Positions 9,197-17,241 of a stretch of DNA of 64,000 nucleotides are shown here, piece after piece; position 1 is the first letter of the stretch; the number at the start of each line of letters is the position of its first letter. The stretch is from UBA6614 sp002433235. Lineage in GTDB: Bacteria > Verrucomicrobiota > Verrucomicrobiia > Limisphaerales > UBA1100. The stretch lies in the NCBI GenBank assembly GCA_002433235.1, contig DJHS01000092.1:32216-96215 (forward strand). Direction: 5' to 3'. Both the position numbers and the translations under genes were made by a program. Below the pieces are notes generated by a model. The model searched no databases and had not been told where the DNA came from. It saw only the letters and a program-made list of their open reading frames with translations.

Positions 9197-9805
9197 TTAA
9201 CGGGAATAAAACTCCACGATCGTCTGCTCGTTGGCGATCGGCTGCAAATCCTCACGCGTGGGCTCACGACTGATGGAGCCACGCATGGCATCCTTGTTCA
9301 GCGTCAACCAATCCGGCACGGCGCGACTGGTGGATATCTCCAAGTTGCGCGTCGCCAACAGGCGGGACTTGTTGGAATCCTTGATCGCCACCACATCCTC
9401 CACGCGGCAAGCGTAGGAAGGAGTGCTCACCCGCGACCCGTTCACCAGCACGTGCCCATGCACAACCATTTGCCGTGCGGCCGCACGCGTGTAGGCGAGC
9501 CCAAGGTTGTACACCACGCTGTCGAGGCGCGTTTCCAGAATCTGCAACATGACTTCACCCGTCACGCCACGCCGGCGCAGGGCCTTTTCGTACACGCCCC
9601 GGAACTGCTTTTCCATCAGTCCGTAGTAGTGGCGCATTTTCTGTTTCTCCATCAGCGCCAAGCCGTAGTCGGTCCGCTTGCGGCGGGAACGCGGGCCATG
9701 AACGCCGGGGCCATAGTTCTTGCGGTCGAGATATTTCGACGGGCCAAAAACCGGCTCGCCCATACGGCGGCTGATGCGAAGTCGAGGTCCTGTGTATCGT
9801 GCCAT
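9197..9805 (-). CDS. rpsD: Ribosomal protein uS4
   Basis: Small-subunit assembly protein S4, 202 residues, the usual length. MARYTGPRLRISRRMGEPVFG is the standard start, so the ATG at 9805 is used although the frame is open further upstream. The S4 RNA-binding domain is clear (LETRLDSVVYNLGLA, VVHGHVLVNG). The N-terminal part lacks the zinc-binding cysteines of the C+ type S4. In well-studied bacteria S4 represses its own alpha operon; here rpsK lies 19 nt upstream and rpoA downstream. Confidence 0.97.
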   Translation of the reverse strand: MARYTGPRLRISRRMGEPVFGPSKYLDRKNYGPGVHGPRSRRKRTDYGLALMEKQKMRHYYGLMEKQFRGVYEKALRRRGVTGEVMLQILETRLDSVVYNLGLAYTRAAARQMVVHGHVLVNGSRVSTPSYACRVEDVVAIKDSNKSRLLATRNLEISTSRAVPDWLTLNKDAMRGSISREPTREDLQPIANEQTIVEFYSR

Positions 9806-9824
9806 GGTGTCTCGGGGTATAAAA

Positions 9825-10463
9825 TTAAACGCGACGCCGCTTGCCAGGCCGACAACCGTTGTGCGGCACAGGGGTGACATCCTTGATGACCGTGACATCA
9901 AGGCCAACGGCCTGGAGAGCGCGAATAGCGGACTCGCGGCCGCTTCCTGGTCCCTTCACCCGCACCTCCACCTCGCGGAGGCCGTGCGCCTGGGCTTCAC
10001 GGGCGGCCCGCTGGGCCACCTGTTGGGCGGCATAAGCCGTGCTCTTGCGGCTGCCTTTGAATCCACAGCGGCCGGCTGTTGACCAACTCACGGGATTGCC
10101 CTGCGTGTCGGTAATCGTCACGTGGGTATTGTTGAAAGTCGCGAGGATATGGACGATGCCAATGGATACATTCCTAGACTTCTTGGACTTGACGACCTTC
10201 ACGTCCGCCGGCTCATCGGCCAGCAGTTCGGCCGCGGTGGGCGCTGCCACGTTCGGCTTGTCATCACTCTCGCCGTCTGGCTTGGCGTCCTCTGCCTTTT
10301 CTGCCTTCTTTCCGGACGGTTTCTCTTTCGTCTCCGCCTTGGCATCAACCGGCTTTTCTTCCGTCTTCGCCTCAGCCGGTTTCTCTTCCGAGACGGGTTC
10401 GGGAGCCTTCGCCTCAGTCTGCTCGTTTTGGGCCTCGTGTTTTTCCTGTTGCTCGTCTGCCAT
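9825..10463 (-). CDS. rpsK: Ribosomal protein uS11 with long N-terminal extension
   Basis: The C-terminal 120 residues are ordinary S11, a platform protein near the mRNA exit: VHILATFNNTHVTITD, the GPGSGRESAIRALQ motif and the basic end HNGCRPGKRRRV. Before this core lie about 91 residues rich in Glu, Lys, Ala and Pro with no globular signature, whereas S11 is normally about 129 residues in total. The ATG at 10463 follows rpsM by 18 nt. No start codon closer to the core is obvious, so the extension is probably translated. Confidence 0.95.
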   Translation of the reverse strand: MADEQQEKHEAQNEQTEAKAPEPVSEEKPAEAKTEEKPVDAKAETKEKPSGKKAEKAEDAKPDGESDDKPNVAAPTAAELLADEPADVKVVKSKKSRNVSIGIVHILATFNNTHVTITDTQGNPVSWSTAGRCGFKGSRKSTAYAAQQVAQRAAREAQAHGLREVEVRVKGPGSGRESAIRALQAVGLDVTVIKDVTPVPHNGCRPGKRRRV

Positions 10464-10481
10464 GTTCAGGTGGGTTAAGGA

Positions 10482-10892
10482 TTAATGGATGCCCTTCTTC
10501 GCGTTCGGGTTGCGCTGCACGCCAACGGTTTTCTTGGGGCCCTTGCGGGTGCGGGCGTTCGTCTGAGTGCGCTGACCGCGCGCGGGAAGGCCGCGCATGT
10601 GCCGCAGGCCACGATACGATTTTGCATTTTTCAGGCGCTTGAGGTTCTCGCCAATCATCCGGCGCAGGTCACCTTCCAGCAGCATTTTTTCGCCGCGAAT
10701 CTCCACCGCCTGCAGTTCCTTGGTCAGTTTTGAAAGCTGCGCCTCGTCCAGATCCTTGGCGCGAATGGCCGGGTCAATATCAGCAGCTGCCAGAACCGTC
10801 TGGGAAACCAGCGGGCCGACTCCGTAAATGGACCGCAGCGCAATATCGATGCGCTTGTTGGTGGGGATGTCAATTCCGAGTATGCGTGGCAT
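10482..10892 (-). CDS. rpsM: Ribosomal protein uS13
   Basis: Small-subunit head protein S13, 136 residues, in contact with P-site tRNA and the large subunit. It starts MPRILGIDIPTNKRIDIAL, carries the YGVG helix-hairpin-helix turn and ends with the conserved RGLRHMRGLPARGQRT and NARTRKGPKKTVG segments. It sits between rpmJ (3-nt spacer) and rpsK, the normal alpha operon order. Confidence 0.97.
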   Translation of the reverse strand: MPRILGIDIPTNKRIDIALRSIYGVGPLVSQTVLAAADIDPAIRAKDLDEAQLSKLTKELQAVEIRGEKMLLEGDLRRMIGENLKRLKNAKSYRGLRHMRGLPARGQRTQTNARTRKGPKKTVGVQRNPNAKKGIH

Positions 10893-10895
10893 GGC

Positions 10896-11009
10896 TCAAC
10901 CTTGGCGTTGCTTGTGGCGCTTGTTTTTGCAAATGACGCGAACCACGCCGCGGCGCTTGATAACGCGACAGTGTTCGCACAACCGTTTGACTGAGGCTCT
11001 CACCTTCAT
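10896..11009 (-). CDS. rpmJ: Ribosomal protein bL36, zinc type
   Basis: A 37-residue protein that is easy to miss because of its size. It reads MKVRASVKRLCEHC, followed by CKNKRHKQRQG at the C-terminus. The CxxC pair and the later C-x4-H form the zinc site of the C+ type L36. Position between infA and rpsM is the standard one. The ATG at 11009 is the only sensible start, and the stop overlaps nothing. Confidence 0.95.
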   Translation of the reverse strand: MKVRASVKRLCEHCRVIKRRGVVRVICKNKRHKQRQG

Positions 11010-11029
11010 TTTTCGTTCCTTAAATTTCC

Positions 11030-11248
11030 TTATTCCAACCGGCCCTTCGACAGGTCGAAGGGTGACACCCGCACCCGCAGGCGGTCACCCAATTTCACAC
11101 TTTCCAATTCCGTCCGCGTTCGGCGCGTCGGGTGGGCCATCAGCCGGTGACCATTTTCCAGCTCCAGCCAAAACCGGCCACGACCCACGATCTCGGTCAC
11201 GACACCTTCTGCGGCGATGGTGTCCGCGCCGTCCGTGGCTCCAGGCAT
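11030..11248 (-). CDS. infA: Translation initiation factor IF-1
   Basis: A 72-residue OB-fold protein with the IF-1 pattern AAEGVVTEIVGRGRFWLELE, NGHRLMAHPTRRTR and RVRVSPFDLSKGR. IF-1 blocks the A site during initiation. The usual C-terminal extension after GR (such as IVYRYK) is shortened to GRLE. The only start that keeps the conserved first strand is the ATG at 11248, which lies inside the end of map, so the two genes overlap by 52 nt in different frames. rpmJ follows 20 nt later. Confidence 0.9.
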   Translation of the reverse strand: MPGATDGADTIAAEGVVTEIVGRGRFWLELENGHRLMAHPTRRTRTELESVKLGDRLRVRVSPFDLSKGRLE

Positions 11249-11985
11249 GTCAAAATCTCCGGCTCACCCTCGGTCACCAGCACGGTGTGCTCCTGATGTG
11301 CCGAGGGCAATCCATCACGGGCTACAACCGTCCAGCCATCCCGCAACTGCCGAATGGCCGCACCGCCCGCATTGACCATCGGCTCGATAGCCAGAGTCAT
11401 GCCCGCGCGCAGCTTGGGCGAGGCGCCGCTACTGACAAAATTGGGAACTTGAGGTTCTTCATGAACCACGCGTCCCACGCCGTGTCCGACAAATTCCCGC
11501 ACGATGCTGAAGCCATTGGCCTCCACGCGATTTTGCACGGCGCGAGAGATATCCTTGACCCGATTTCCGGGCAACGCGCGGGAAATTCCATCGTACAGAG
11601 CTTCACGGGTCACATCAATCAATTTTTGTGTCTCCAAGCTGCACGAGCCCACCGGGATGGTTCGCGCCGTGTCGCCAATAAAGCCGCCGTGTTTCACTCC
11701 GCAATCCAAGCTCACGATGTCGCCAAACTGCAACCGCCGGTCGTTGGCCAAGCCGTGCACGATCTCTTCGTTCACCGAAATGCAAATGTTGCACGGATAC
11801 CCCCGATACCCCAGAAATGCACTCGTGACGCCCCGCGCCTTGATGCATTCGCCGGCAAACTCGTCGATCTCCTTCGTGCTCACCCCCGGCCGGACAAAAT
11901 TGCACGCCTCCTGAAGCACTTCCCCCGCCATGCGTCCAGCCGCGCGCATGGCCTCCTGTTCCGCCGGTGACTTGATGGGAATCAT
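11197..11985 (-). CDS. map: Methionine aminopeptidase, type I
   Basis: Removes the initiator methionine from new proteins. The 262-residue sequence shows the pita-bread fold metal ligands in order: SLDCGVKHGGFIGDTART (both Asp), FVGHGVG (His), LAIEPM (Glu) and HQEHTVLV (Glu). The N-terminal region MIPIKSPAEQEAMRAAGRM is typical of type Ia enzymes. The C-terminal 17 residues extend past the usual end and overlap infA. It lies 3 nt after secY; adk, often found between them, is absent. Confidence 0.96.
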   Translation of the reverse strand: MIPIKSPAEQEAMRAAGRMAGEVLQEACNFVRPGVSTKEIDEFAGECIKARGVTSAFLGYRGYPCNICISVNEEIVHGLANDRRLQFGDIVSLDCGVKHGGFIGDTARTIPVGSCSLETQKLIDVTREALYDGISRALPGNRVKDISRAVQNRVEANGFSIVREFVGHGVGRVVHEEPQVPNFVSSGASPKLRAGMTLAIEPMVNAGGAAIRQLRDGWTVVARDGLPSAHQEHTVLVTEGEPEILTCLEPRTARTPSPQKVS

Positions 11986-11988
11986 ACT

Positions 11989-13443
11989 TCATCGCCCGCG
12001 AATTTTGCCTTTCTGGAGGAAGCCATCGTAATGGCGCATCATCAGATGGCTTTCCAGTTGCCGCATGGTATCCAGCATCACGCCGACAGCAATGAGGATG
12101 CTGGTGCCGCCGAAGAAACTACCCACCGCAAAGGGAACATTAAACTGATTGTTCAGGATTGTTGGCAGCAGGGCAACGCCCACTAGGAACACCGCACCCG
12201 CCAGCGTAATGCGACTCATGGCGTGGTGCAGGAAATCGCGCGTCGGCGCGCCCGGGCGAACGCCGGGAATATAACCCCCGTATTTTTTCAAATCATCGGA
12301 AATTTGTGTCTCGTTGAACTGCGTGGCCACCCAGAAATAGGAGAAGAACATGATCATCGTCGCCTCCAACAGGAGAAACCAGAACGAACCCCATGCCAAA
12401 TTAGCCGCGAGCGTGGTAAAGGCGGCGTTAAACAAAGTGCCCTCCGCGGTCAGTCCCGCCAGATACTGGAAGATCGTCTGGGGAAACATCAGGATGGCCT
12501 GTGCGAAAATGATCGGCATGACGCCGGCGTAATTTACACGCAACGGCAAGAAGGAACTGCCGCCTTGATACATCTTCCCGCCCTTGGCGCGCTGCGCGTA
12601 TTGCACGGGAATCTTCCGCTGCGCCTGAGTCATGGCAATGACCACCGCCATTACCCCCAGCAGCAATGCCACCAGCACGATGCCGTGGAACATGTTGAAA
12701 CTGGATAACTCGCGGGCAGATGACATGGCGTCAAAATCGAACCAGCCCGCGCCGGGGAAGAACATGTCCCACAATGCCTGCAAGGCTTCCGGCAACCGGG
12801 CCACGATGCCGACGGTGATAACCAGCGACACCCCGTTGCCCACGCCACGCTCGGTGATCTGCTCACCCAGCCACATCAGGAGAACCGTGCCCGTGGTGAG
12901 AATGAGCGCCGTCCTCACGCGATACCAAGTGCCCGGATCCTCCACCAGTTCACCGCTGAATCCCTGAAAAACCTGCCCGGGATGCTCCCAACCCATGGAC
13001 ATCACGTAGCCTTGGCCCAGGCACAGCACGACTGTAAGGTATCGTCCATATTTTATAATTTGCGTTCGCCCACCCTCCTCTCGTGCCAGTTTGCTCAGGG
13101 AGGGGATGACTGCGGTCATCAATTGCAGGATGATCGTGGCACTGATGTAGGGCATGATCCCTAAGGTGCCAATGGCGCAGCGTTCAAGCGCGCCTCCAGT
13201 GAAAAGGCTGTAGAGATCCAGTAATCCTTGGGCACCGCCACCCTCACCTGCCGCCTGTTTTTGCGCGGCTTCCGCTCGCTGCTTGTCGAAGTGTTCGGAG
13301 AGCTCCCATCCCTTCAGGCCCGGCACGGGCGTGAGGGCGATCATCCGGCAGACCAGAAGCAGGAGCAACGTGAAGACAATGCGCGAACGCAGCTCCGGAA
13401 TCCGGAAGCAGTTCGACAGGGTCTCGAAGTAACTCTTGAACAT
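11989..13443 (-). CDS. secY: Preprotein translocase subunit SecY
   Basis: The pore subunit of the Sec translocon in the inner membrane. The 484-residue sequence has ten hydrophobic helices, the periplasmic plug region after TM1, PYISATIILQLMTAVIPSL in TM2, the cytoplasmic RKIPVQYAQR loop, and the MRHYDGFLQKGKIRGR end. It is about 40 residues longer than typical, mainly through a Gly/Ala/Gln-rich insert between TM1 and TM2 (around residues 52-72). It lies between rplO and map. Confidence 0.97.
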   Translation of the reverse strand: MFKSYFETLSNCFRIPELRSRIVFTLLLLLVCRMIALTPVPGLKGWELSEHFDKQRAEAAQKQAAGEGGGAQGLLDLYSLFTGGALERCAIGTLGIMPYISATIILQLMTAVIPSLSKLAREEGGRTQIIKYGRYLTVVLCLGQGYVMSMGWEHPGQVFQGFSGELVEDPGTWYRVRTALILTTGTVLLMWLGEQITERGVGNGVSLVITVGIVARLPEALQALWDMFFPGAGWFDFDAMSSARELSSFNMFHGIVLVALLLGVMAVVIAMTQAQRKIPVQYAQRAKGGKMYQGGSSFLPLRVNYAGVMPIIFAQAILMFPQTIFQYLAGLTAEGTLFNAAFTTLAANLAWGSFWFLLLEATMIMFFSYFWVATQFNETQISDDLKKYGGYIPGVRPGAPTRDFLHHAMSRITLAGAVFLVGVALLPTILNNQFNVPFAVGSFFGGTSILIAVGVMLDTMRQLESHLMMRHYDGFLQKGKIRGR

Positions 13444-13455
13444 GCGCCGTGTCGC

Positions 13456-14025
13456 CTATTCCGCCGACGCGTCATCCGCGGGGGAGTTCTCGGCGGAAGT
13501 TTCCGTCTCGGCCTTGGGCTCTTCCTGGGCCGGCTCGACCTTTTTCACCTTTTTGGGTTTTTCCTCGGGCACAGCAACGCCCACCAATTCGCAGGAACCT
13601 CCCGCCGCCTCGATGGCCGCCTTGGCAGAAGCACTGAAGGCATGGGCCTTCACGGTGAGTTTCTTGGTCAATTTACCCACCCCGAGAATCTTGATGCCAT
13701 CACTCCGGCCATTGGCCAAGCCCGCCTCGCGAATTGCCGCCTCATCCACAGTGGCGCCAGTCTCAAATCGCTCCTCAAGAGATTTTAAGTTCACCGGTAG
13801 GTAGCTGGTGGCAAAACGGGCATTGCTAAAGCCGCGCTTGGGCAGGCGGCGGTAAATGGGCATCTGGCCACCTTCAAAGCCCGGGCGCACACTGCTGCCC
13901 GCACGGGAAAGTTGGCCCTTGGTACCACGGCCACTGGTTTTGCCCTGACCGCTGCCGCGGCCCCGACCAATACGCTTGCGGCGGGAACGCGCGCCTTGCT
14001 TGGGTTTTAAATCGTGCAGTCGCAT
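13456..14025 (-). CDS. rplO: Ribosomal protein uL15
   Basis: Large-subunit protein L15. It begins MRLHDLKPKQGARSRRKRIG, followed by GRGRGSGQGKTSGRGTKGQ and FEGGQMPIYRRLPKRGF, all diagnostic. The ATG at 14025 is preferred over a GTG at 14043 that would overlap the end of rpsE. A C-terminal tail of about 35 Lys/Glu/Ala-rich residues goes beyond the usual 145-150 residue protein. It directly follows rpsE; rpmD (L30), normally between them, is absent. Confidence 0.96.
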   Translation of the reverse strand: MRLHDLKPKQGARSRRKRIGRGRGSGQGKTSGRGTKGQLSRAGSSVRPGFEGGQMPIYRRLPKRGFSNARFATSYLPVNLKSLEERFETGATVDEAAIREAGLANGRSDGIKILGVGKLTKKLTVKAHAFSASAKAAIEAAGGSCELVGVAVPEEKPKKVKKVEPAQEEPKAETETSAENSPADDASAE

Positions 14026-14032
14026 GGTTGGA

Positions 14033-14722
14033 TCAAGCCTCACTGGCAGCCGGCTGCAGGCCGCGAATCTTGTTGACTTCCCTCTCGCGGCGCAGCCGCC
14101 GCAAACCCTGCAGGGTGGCTTTGGCCACGTTAGCGGGGTTGTTGCTGCCGAGCGACTTGCTCAGCACATTCTTGACGCCGGCGGCCTCCAGCACCGCACG
14201 CACAGTCTTGCCGGCAATGATTCCGGTGCCAGTCGAAGCGGGGCGCAACAACACACGCGCGCCATCATAAACCGAATACACCTCATGCGGCAGTGTTCCA
14301 TCCACGAGCCGGACATCCTCCTGCACTGCACGGGCATCCTGAGAGCCCTTGCGAATGGCCTCCACCACCTCTCCAGCCTTGCCAAAGCCCAAGCCCACTT
14401 TGCCCTCCTGATCGCCCACAACCACAAGCGCGCTAAAGCCAAATCGACGACCGCCCTTGACCACCTTGGTGGAACGATTGATAAAAATAACCTTCTCGAC
14501 CAGGCCATCGTCCGGCTGGTCGTTGGGGCGCGGCCGCGGCCCCCTGTTGCCTCCCGGACGCCCGCCAAATCGGCCTCCTCCCGGGCCCCGGCGATTATTG
14601 TCACGGCCTCCGCCACGGCCGGCCACTCTCGGACCCCCCTCGGGCGCCTTTGGCGCGGGGGCCTCGGCGGGTTTCTGCTCTGCCGCCGGAGCGGCTTCTG
14701 GTGCCTGTGTTTCCTCTGCCAC
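14033..14722 (-). CDS. rpsE: Ribosomal protein uS5 with Arg/Gly-rich N-terminal extension
   Basis: Small-subunit protein S5, needed for decoding accuracy. The core (from residue 72) contains VEKVIFINRSTKVVKGGRRF, FSALVVVGDQEGKVG and the RPASTGTGIIAGKTVRAVLE motif. The start is taken as GTG at 14722, because an AGGAG ribosome-binding site sits 5 nt before it and upstream in-frame codons add nothing recognisable. The first 72 residues are an Ala/Pro/Glu stretch followed by an Arg/Gly-rich block with repeated GGR-type triplets, absent from standard S5 (about 165 residues). Confidence 0.96.
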   Translation of the reverse strand: MAEETQAPEAAPAAEQKPAEAPAPKAPEGGPRVAGRGGGRDNNRRGPGGGRFGGRPGGNRGPRPRPNDQPDDGLVEKVIFINRSTKVVKGGRRFGFSALVVVGDQEGKVGLGFGKAGEVVEAIRKGSQDARAVQEDVRLVDGTLPHEVYSVYDGARVLLRPASTGTGIIAGKTVRAVLEAAGVKNVLSKSLGSNNPANVAKATLQGLRRLRREREVNKIRGLQPAASEA

Positions 14723-14738
14723 GTTTGCTCCTAGTTGG

Positions 14739-15104
14739 TTAAAATTTAATCCCGCCCGCACGCACGGTGTCGGCCAGCACGGCGACTTTACCGTGATATT
14801 GCGCGCCGCTGCGGTCAAAGATCACCTGCTCAATACCCTTGGCCTTGGCCGCTTCAACGGCGGCCTTGCCAACGATCTCGGCGGAAGCCTTGTTGGCGGC
14901 CAATTTCTCGCGGCCTTCCTGCGCCTTGTGGACAGTCGAGGCACTGGCCAAGGTTTGGCCGGCGGCATCGTCCACAAACTGCACGTAAATGTTGCGCCCC
15001 GTAAACCGCACACTCATGCGTGGCCGGCTTGCCGTACCCTTAAGTTTCTTGCGAATGCGCCACCGGCGGCGGCGCTCGCGTTGGTGTTTGATCTGCGTTC
15101 TCAT
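14739..15104 (-). CDS. rplR: Ribosomal protein uL18
   Basis: The 5S rRNA-binding protein L18, 121 residues. It starts MRTQIKHQRERRRRWRIRKK, followed by RPRMSVRFTGRNIYVQFVDD and the C-terminal VIFDRSGAQYHGKVAVLAD and RAGGIKF segments. The ATG at 15104 is chosen over longer open frame because these residues are the conserved start. It follows rplF by 1 nt and precedes rpsE by 16 nt. Confidence 0.96.
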   Translation of the reverse strand: MRTQIKHQRERRRRWRIRKKLKGTASRPRMSVRFTGRNIYVQFVDDAAGQTLASASTVHKAQEGREKLAANKASAEIVGKAAVEAAKAKGIEQVIFDRSGAQYHGKVAVLADTVRAGGIKF

Positions 15105-15105
15105 C

Positions 15106-15648
15106 CTACTGCTCGCGTTTGCCCTTCTTCCGAATGACCACCTCGTCGCTGTAACGCACACCCTTGCCCTTGTAGGGTTCCACTGGGTAATAGGCACGCA
15201 ATTCGGAGGCCAGCAGCCCAACCGATTGCTTGTCCGGCCCCTCAATAGTGATTTGCGTGTTGCGCTCCACGTTCACCGTCACCTGCGGCGGAATCTCATG
15301 ATTAATCTCGTGCGAATAGCCCAAGTGCATGTTCACCACGTTTCCGTTGACTGCCGCCTTAAAACCAGTGCCGTGAATCTCCAGCTTCTTTGTGTACCCC
15401 TCGGCCACGCCCACCACGTTGTTGTTGATAAGGCTGCGACACAAGCCGTGCATGGCCTTGGAGCGAGCCTGGTCGTCTTCGCGGCTGACCACGATTTGCT
15501 TCGCCTCTTCATCCAGCGCGGCGCTGGTGTGTGGCGGCAGATCCAAATCCAGCTTGCCCTTGGGTCCCTCCACGGAGATTCGGTCACCCGTTAGGTTTAC
15601 CTTCACCGAGTCGGGCACCGGGATGGGGAGTTTGCCAATCTTCGACAT
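15106..15648 (-). CDS. rplF: Ribosomal protein uL6
   Basis: Large-subunit protein L6 near the factor-binding site, 180 residues, normal size. It begins MSKIGKLPIPVPDSVKVNL with GPKGKLDLDL, and has the second-domain signature GPDKQSVGLLASELRAYYPVEPYKGKG. It sits between rpsH and rplR in standard spc operon order with short spacers. Confidence 0.97.
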   Translation of the reverse strand: MSKIGKLPIPVPDSVKVNLTGDRISVEGPKGKLDLDLPPHTSAALDEEAKQIVVSREDDQARSKAMHGLCRSLINNNVVGVAEGYTKKLEIHGTGFKAAVNGNVVNMHLGYSHEINHEIPPQVTVNVERNTQITIEGPDKQSVGLLASELRAYYPVEPYKGKGVRYSDEVVIRKKGKREQ

Positions 15649-15662
15649 CGTTCAAATCCTTC

Positions 15663-16046
15663 CTACCAAACATGGCACAGCACTTCGCCGCCCACATTCT
15701 CCTTGCGTGCCTCCTGGCCGGTCATCACTCCTTTGCTCGTGGAAAGGATGGCCACACCCAGCCCACCAAGCACACGCGGTACCTGTGCCGCACCCACATA
15801 CTGCCGCAAGCCAGGCTTGCTTACCCGCTTGAGGCCCTCAATCACGCCGCGACGGCCACTGTACTTCAGCTCCATCTTCAACGATTTCTTGGCGTCGCCC
15901 TCCACGCCGAATCCGGCGATGTAACCCTCGCGCTTGAGAATGCGGGCGATGTTTTCCTTGATCTTCGAGTGCGGCACGGCCACTTCAGACAGTTGTGCCT
16001 GACTGGCGTTGCGAACGCACGTAAGCATGTTGGCAATCGGATCCAT
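15663..16046 (-). CDS. rpsH: Ribosomal protein uS8
   Basis: Small-subunit protein S8, 127 residues. It starts MDPIANMLTCVRNASQAQ and contains VPHSKIKENIARILKREGYI and the C-terminal LSTSKGVMTGQEARKENVGG region that binds 16S rRNA. In model bacteria S8 represses the spc operon. It lies 9 nt after rpsN. Confidence 0.97.
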   Translation of the reverse strand: MDPIANMLTCVRNASQAQLSEVAVPHSKIKENIARILKREGYIAGFGVEGDAKKSLKMELKYSGRRGVIEGLKRVSKPGLRQYVGAAQVPRVLGGLGVAILSTSKGVMTGQEARKENVGGEVLCHVW

Positions 16047-16055
16047 AGTAGCTCT

Positions 16056-16325
16056 TTACCAGCTGGCCTTGGTGACTCCCGGGATCATCCCGCTCAACGC
16101 CGCCTCCCTGAACGCCAGGCGGCTGAGGCCGAACTTGCGCAAGTAGCCGTGGCGGCGACCCGTGAGGTGGCAGCGATTCACCACGCGCACCGGGCTGGCA
16201 TCTCGTGGCAGCTGCGCCAAGGCGGCGTAGTCTCCCGCAGCCTTCAGTTCCTTGCGCTTGGCGGCGAACTTTTCCACCGCGCGGCGTTTGCGGTTGTTGC
16301 GTGCGATCCAGGATTTCTTGGCCAT
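16056..16325 (-). CDS. rpsN: Ribosomal protein uS14, zinc-free form
   Basis: Small-subunit protein S14, 89 residues. It starts MAKKSWIARNNRKRRAVEKF and ends with CHLTGRRHGYLRKFGLSR and FREAALSGMIPGVTKASW. It lacks the two CxxC pairs of the short zinc form, so it is the longer C-minus type. Its place between rplE and rpsH is standard. Confidence 0.97.
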   Translation of the reverse strand: MAKKSWIARNNRKRRAVEKFAAKRKELKAAGDYAALAQLPRDASPVRVVNRCHLTGRRHGYLRKFGLSRLAFREAALSGMIPGVTKASW

Positions 16326-16342
16326 GTTTTGTTCCTTAAAAA

Positions 16343-16894
16343 TTAGTTCTCGTCCCGCCGCGCGAACGGCATGCCAAAGCGCGCGAGCAAATCGCGCGCC
16401 TCATCGTCCGTGTTGGCGCTGGTCACGATGGTAATGTCCATGCCCTGCTGGCGCTTCACCTTGTCCATCTCAATCTCGGGGAAAATCGTCTGGTCGCTGA
16501 TGCCCAGCGAGTAATTGCCTCGGCCATCAAAGGCCTTAGGATTGATGCCTCGAAAGTCACGAATGCAGGGCAGCGCGGCCGTGACCAATCGGTCCAAGAA
16601 TTCATACATCACGTTGCGCCGCAGCGTCACATAACAGCCAATCGGCATGCCCTTTCGCAGCTTGAAGTTCGAGATATTCTTGCGGCTTTTACTGACCACC
16701 GGCTTGCGACCGGTGATGGCAGTCATCTCCGCCTGTGCGTCGTCCAGCGCCGACTTCTCCAGATTCGAGTCAATGCCCATGTTCACCACGATCTTCTCAA
16801 TGCGCGGCACCTCATGCACGTTGCCGTAGCTCCGTGCCTCCCGCATCGCCGGCTTGATCTCGTCCTGATATTTGCTATAGAGCCTTGATTTCAT
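16343..16894 (-). CDS. rplE: Ribosomal protein uL5
   Basis: 5S rRNA-binding protein L5, 183 residues. Recognisable segments are PRIEKIVVNMGI, ITGRKPVVSKSRKNISNFKL, RKGMPIGCYVTLR and the GRGNYSLGISDQTIFPEIE block. The stop codon of rplX directly abuts its start codon, so translation of the two is probably coupled. Confidence 0.97.
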   Translation of the reverse strand: MKSRLYSKYQDEIKPAMREARSYGNVHEVPRIEKIVVNMGIDSNLEKSALDDAQAEMTAITGRKPVVSKSRKNISNFKLRKGMPIGCYVTLRRNVMYEFLDRLVTAALPCIRDFRGINPKAFDGRGNYSLGISDQTIFPEIEMDKVKRQQGMDITIVTSANTDDEARDLLARFGMPFARRDEN

Positions 16895-17239
16895 TTACGC
16901 CTCCGCCTGCTCCTCCTTGTCCTGGCCGCCTCCTGTCTCGGGGAGCGCCTTGTGGTTCTTTTCATAAACCTCAACTTTCATCAGGTTCGAGATATGAATG
17001 TTGCCGTCCTGCTCCACAATCGCGCCATTGGGCAAATCCTGACTGCGTTTCTTGTGCACCTTGACCTGTTGCAGCCCCTCCACGATCGCCCGCTGCTTGG
17101 CCGGCAAAATCTGGCGGATGCGCCCGCGCTTGCCGCGCGATGAACCGCTGATCACCACCACATCATCGCCTTTCTTCACGTGAAAACGCTCACCCGATCG
17201 GCGATACTCCATCTTCTTCTTCTTGACTGCTGTTGACAT
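16895..17239 (-). CDS. rplX: Ribosomal protein uL24
   Basis: Assembly-initiator protein L24, 114 residues. A KOW motif is visible (FHVKKGDDVVVISGSSRGKR) followed by the NLMKVEVYEKN strand. A short Gln/Glu/Ala tail closes the protein. It lies 2 nt after rplN and abuts rplE. Confidence 0.96.
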   Translation of the reverse strand: MSTAVKKKKMEYRRSGERFHVKKGDDVVVISGSSRGKRGRIRQILPAKQRAIVEGLQQVKVHKKRSQDLPNGAIVEQDGNIHISNLMKVEVYEKNHKALPETGGGQDKEEQAEA

Positions 17240-17241
17240 GG

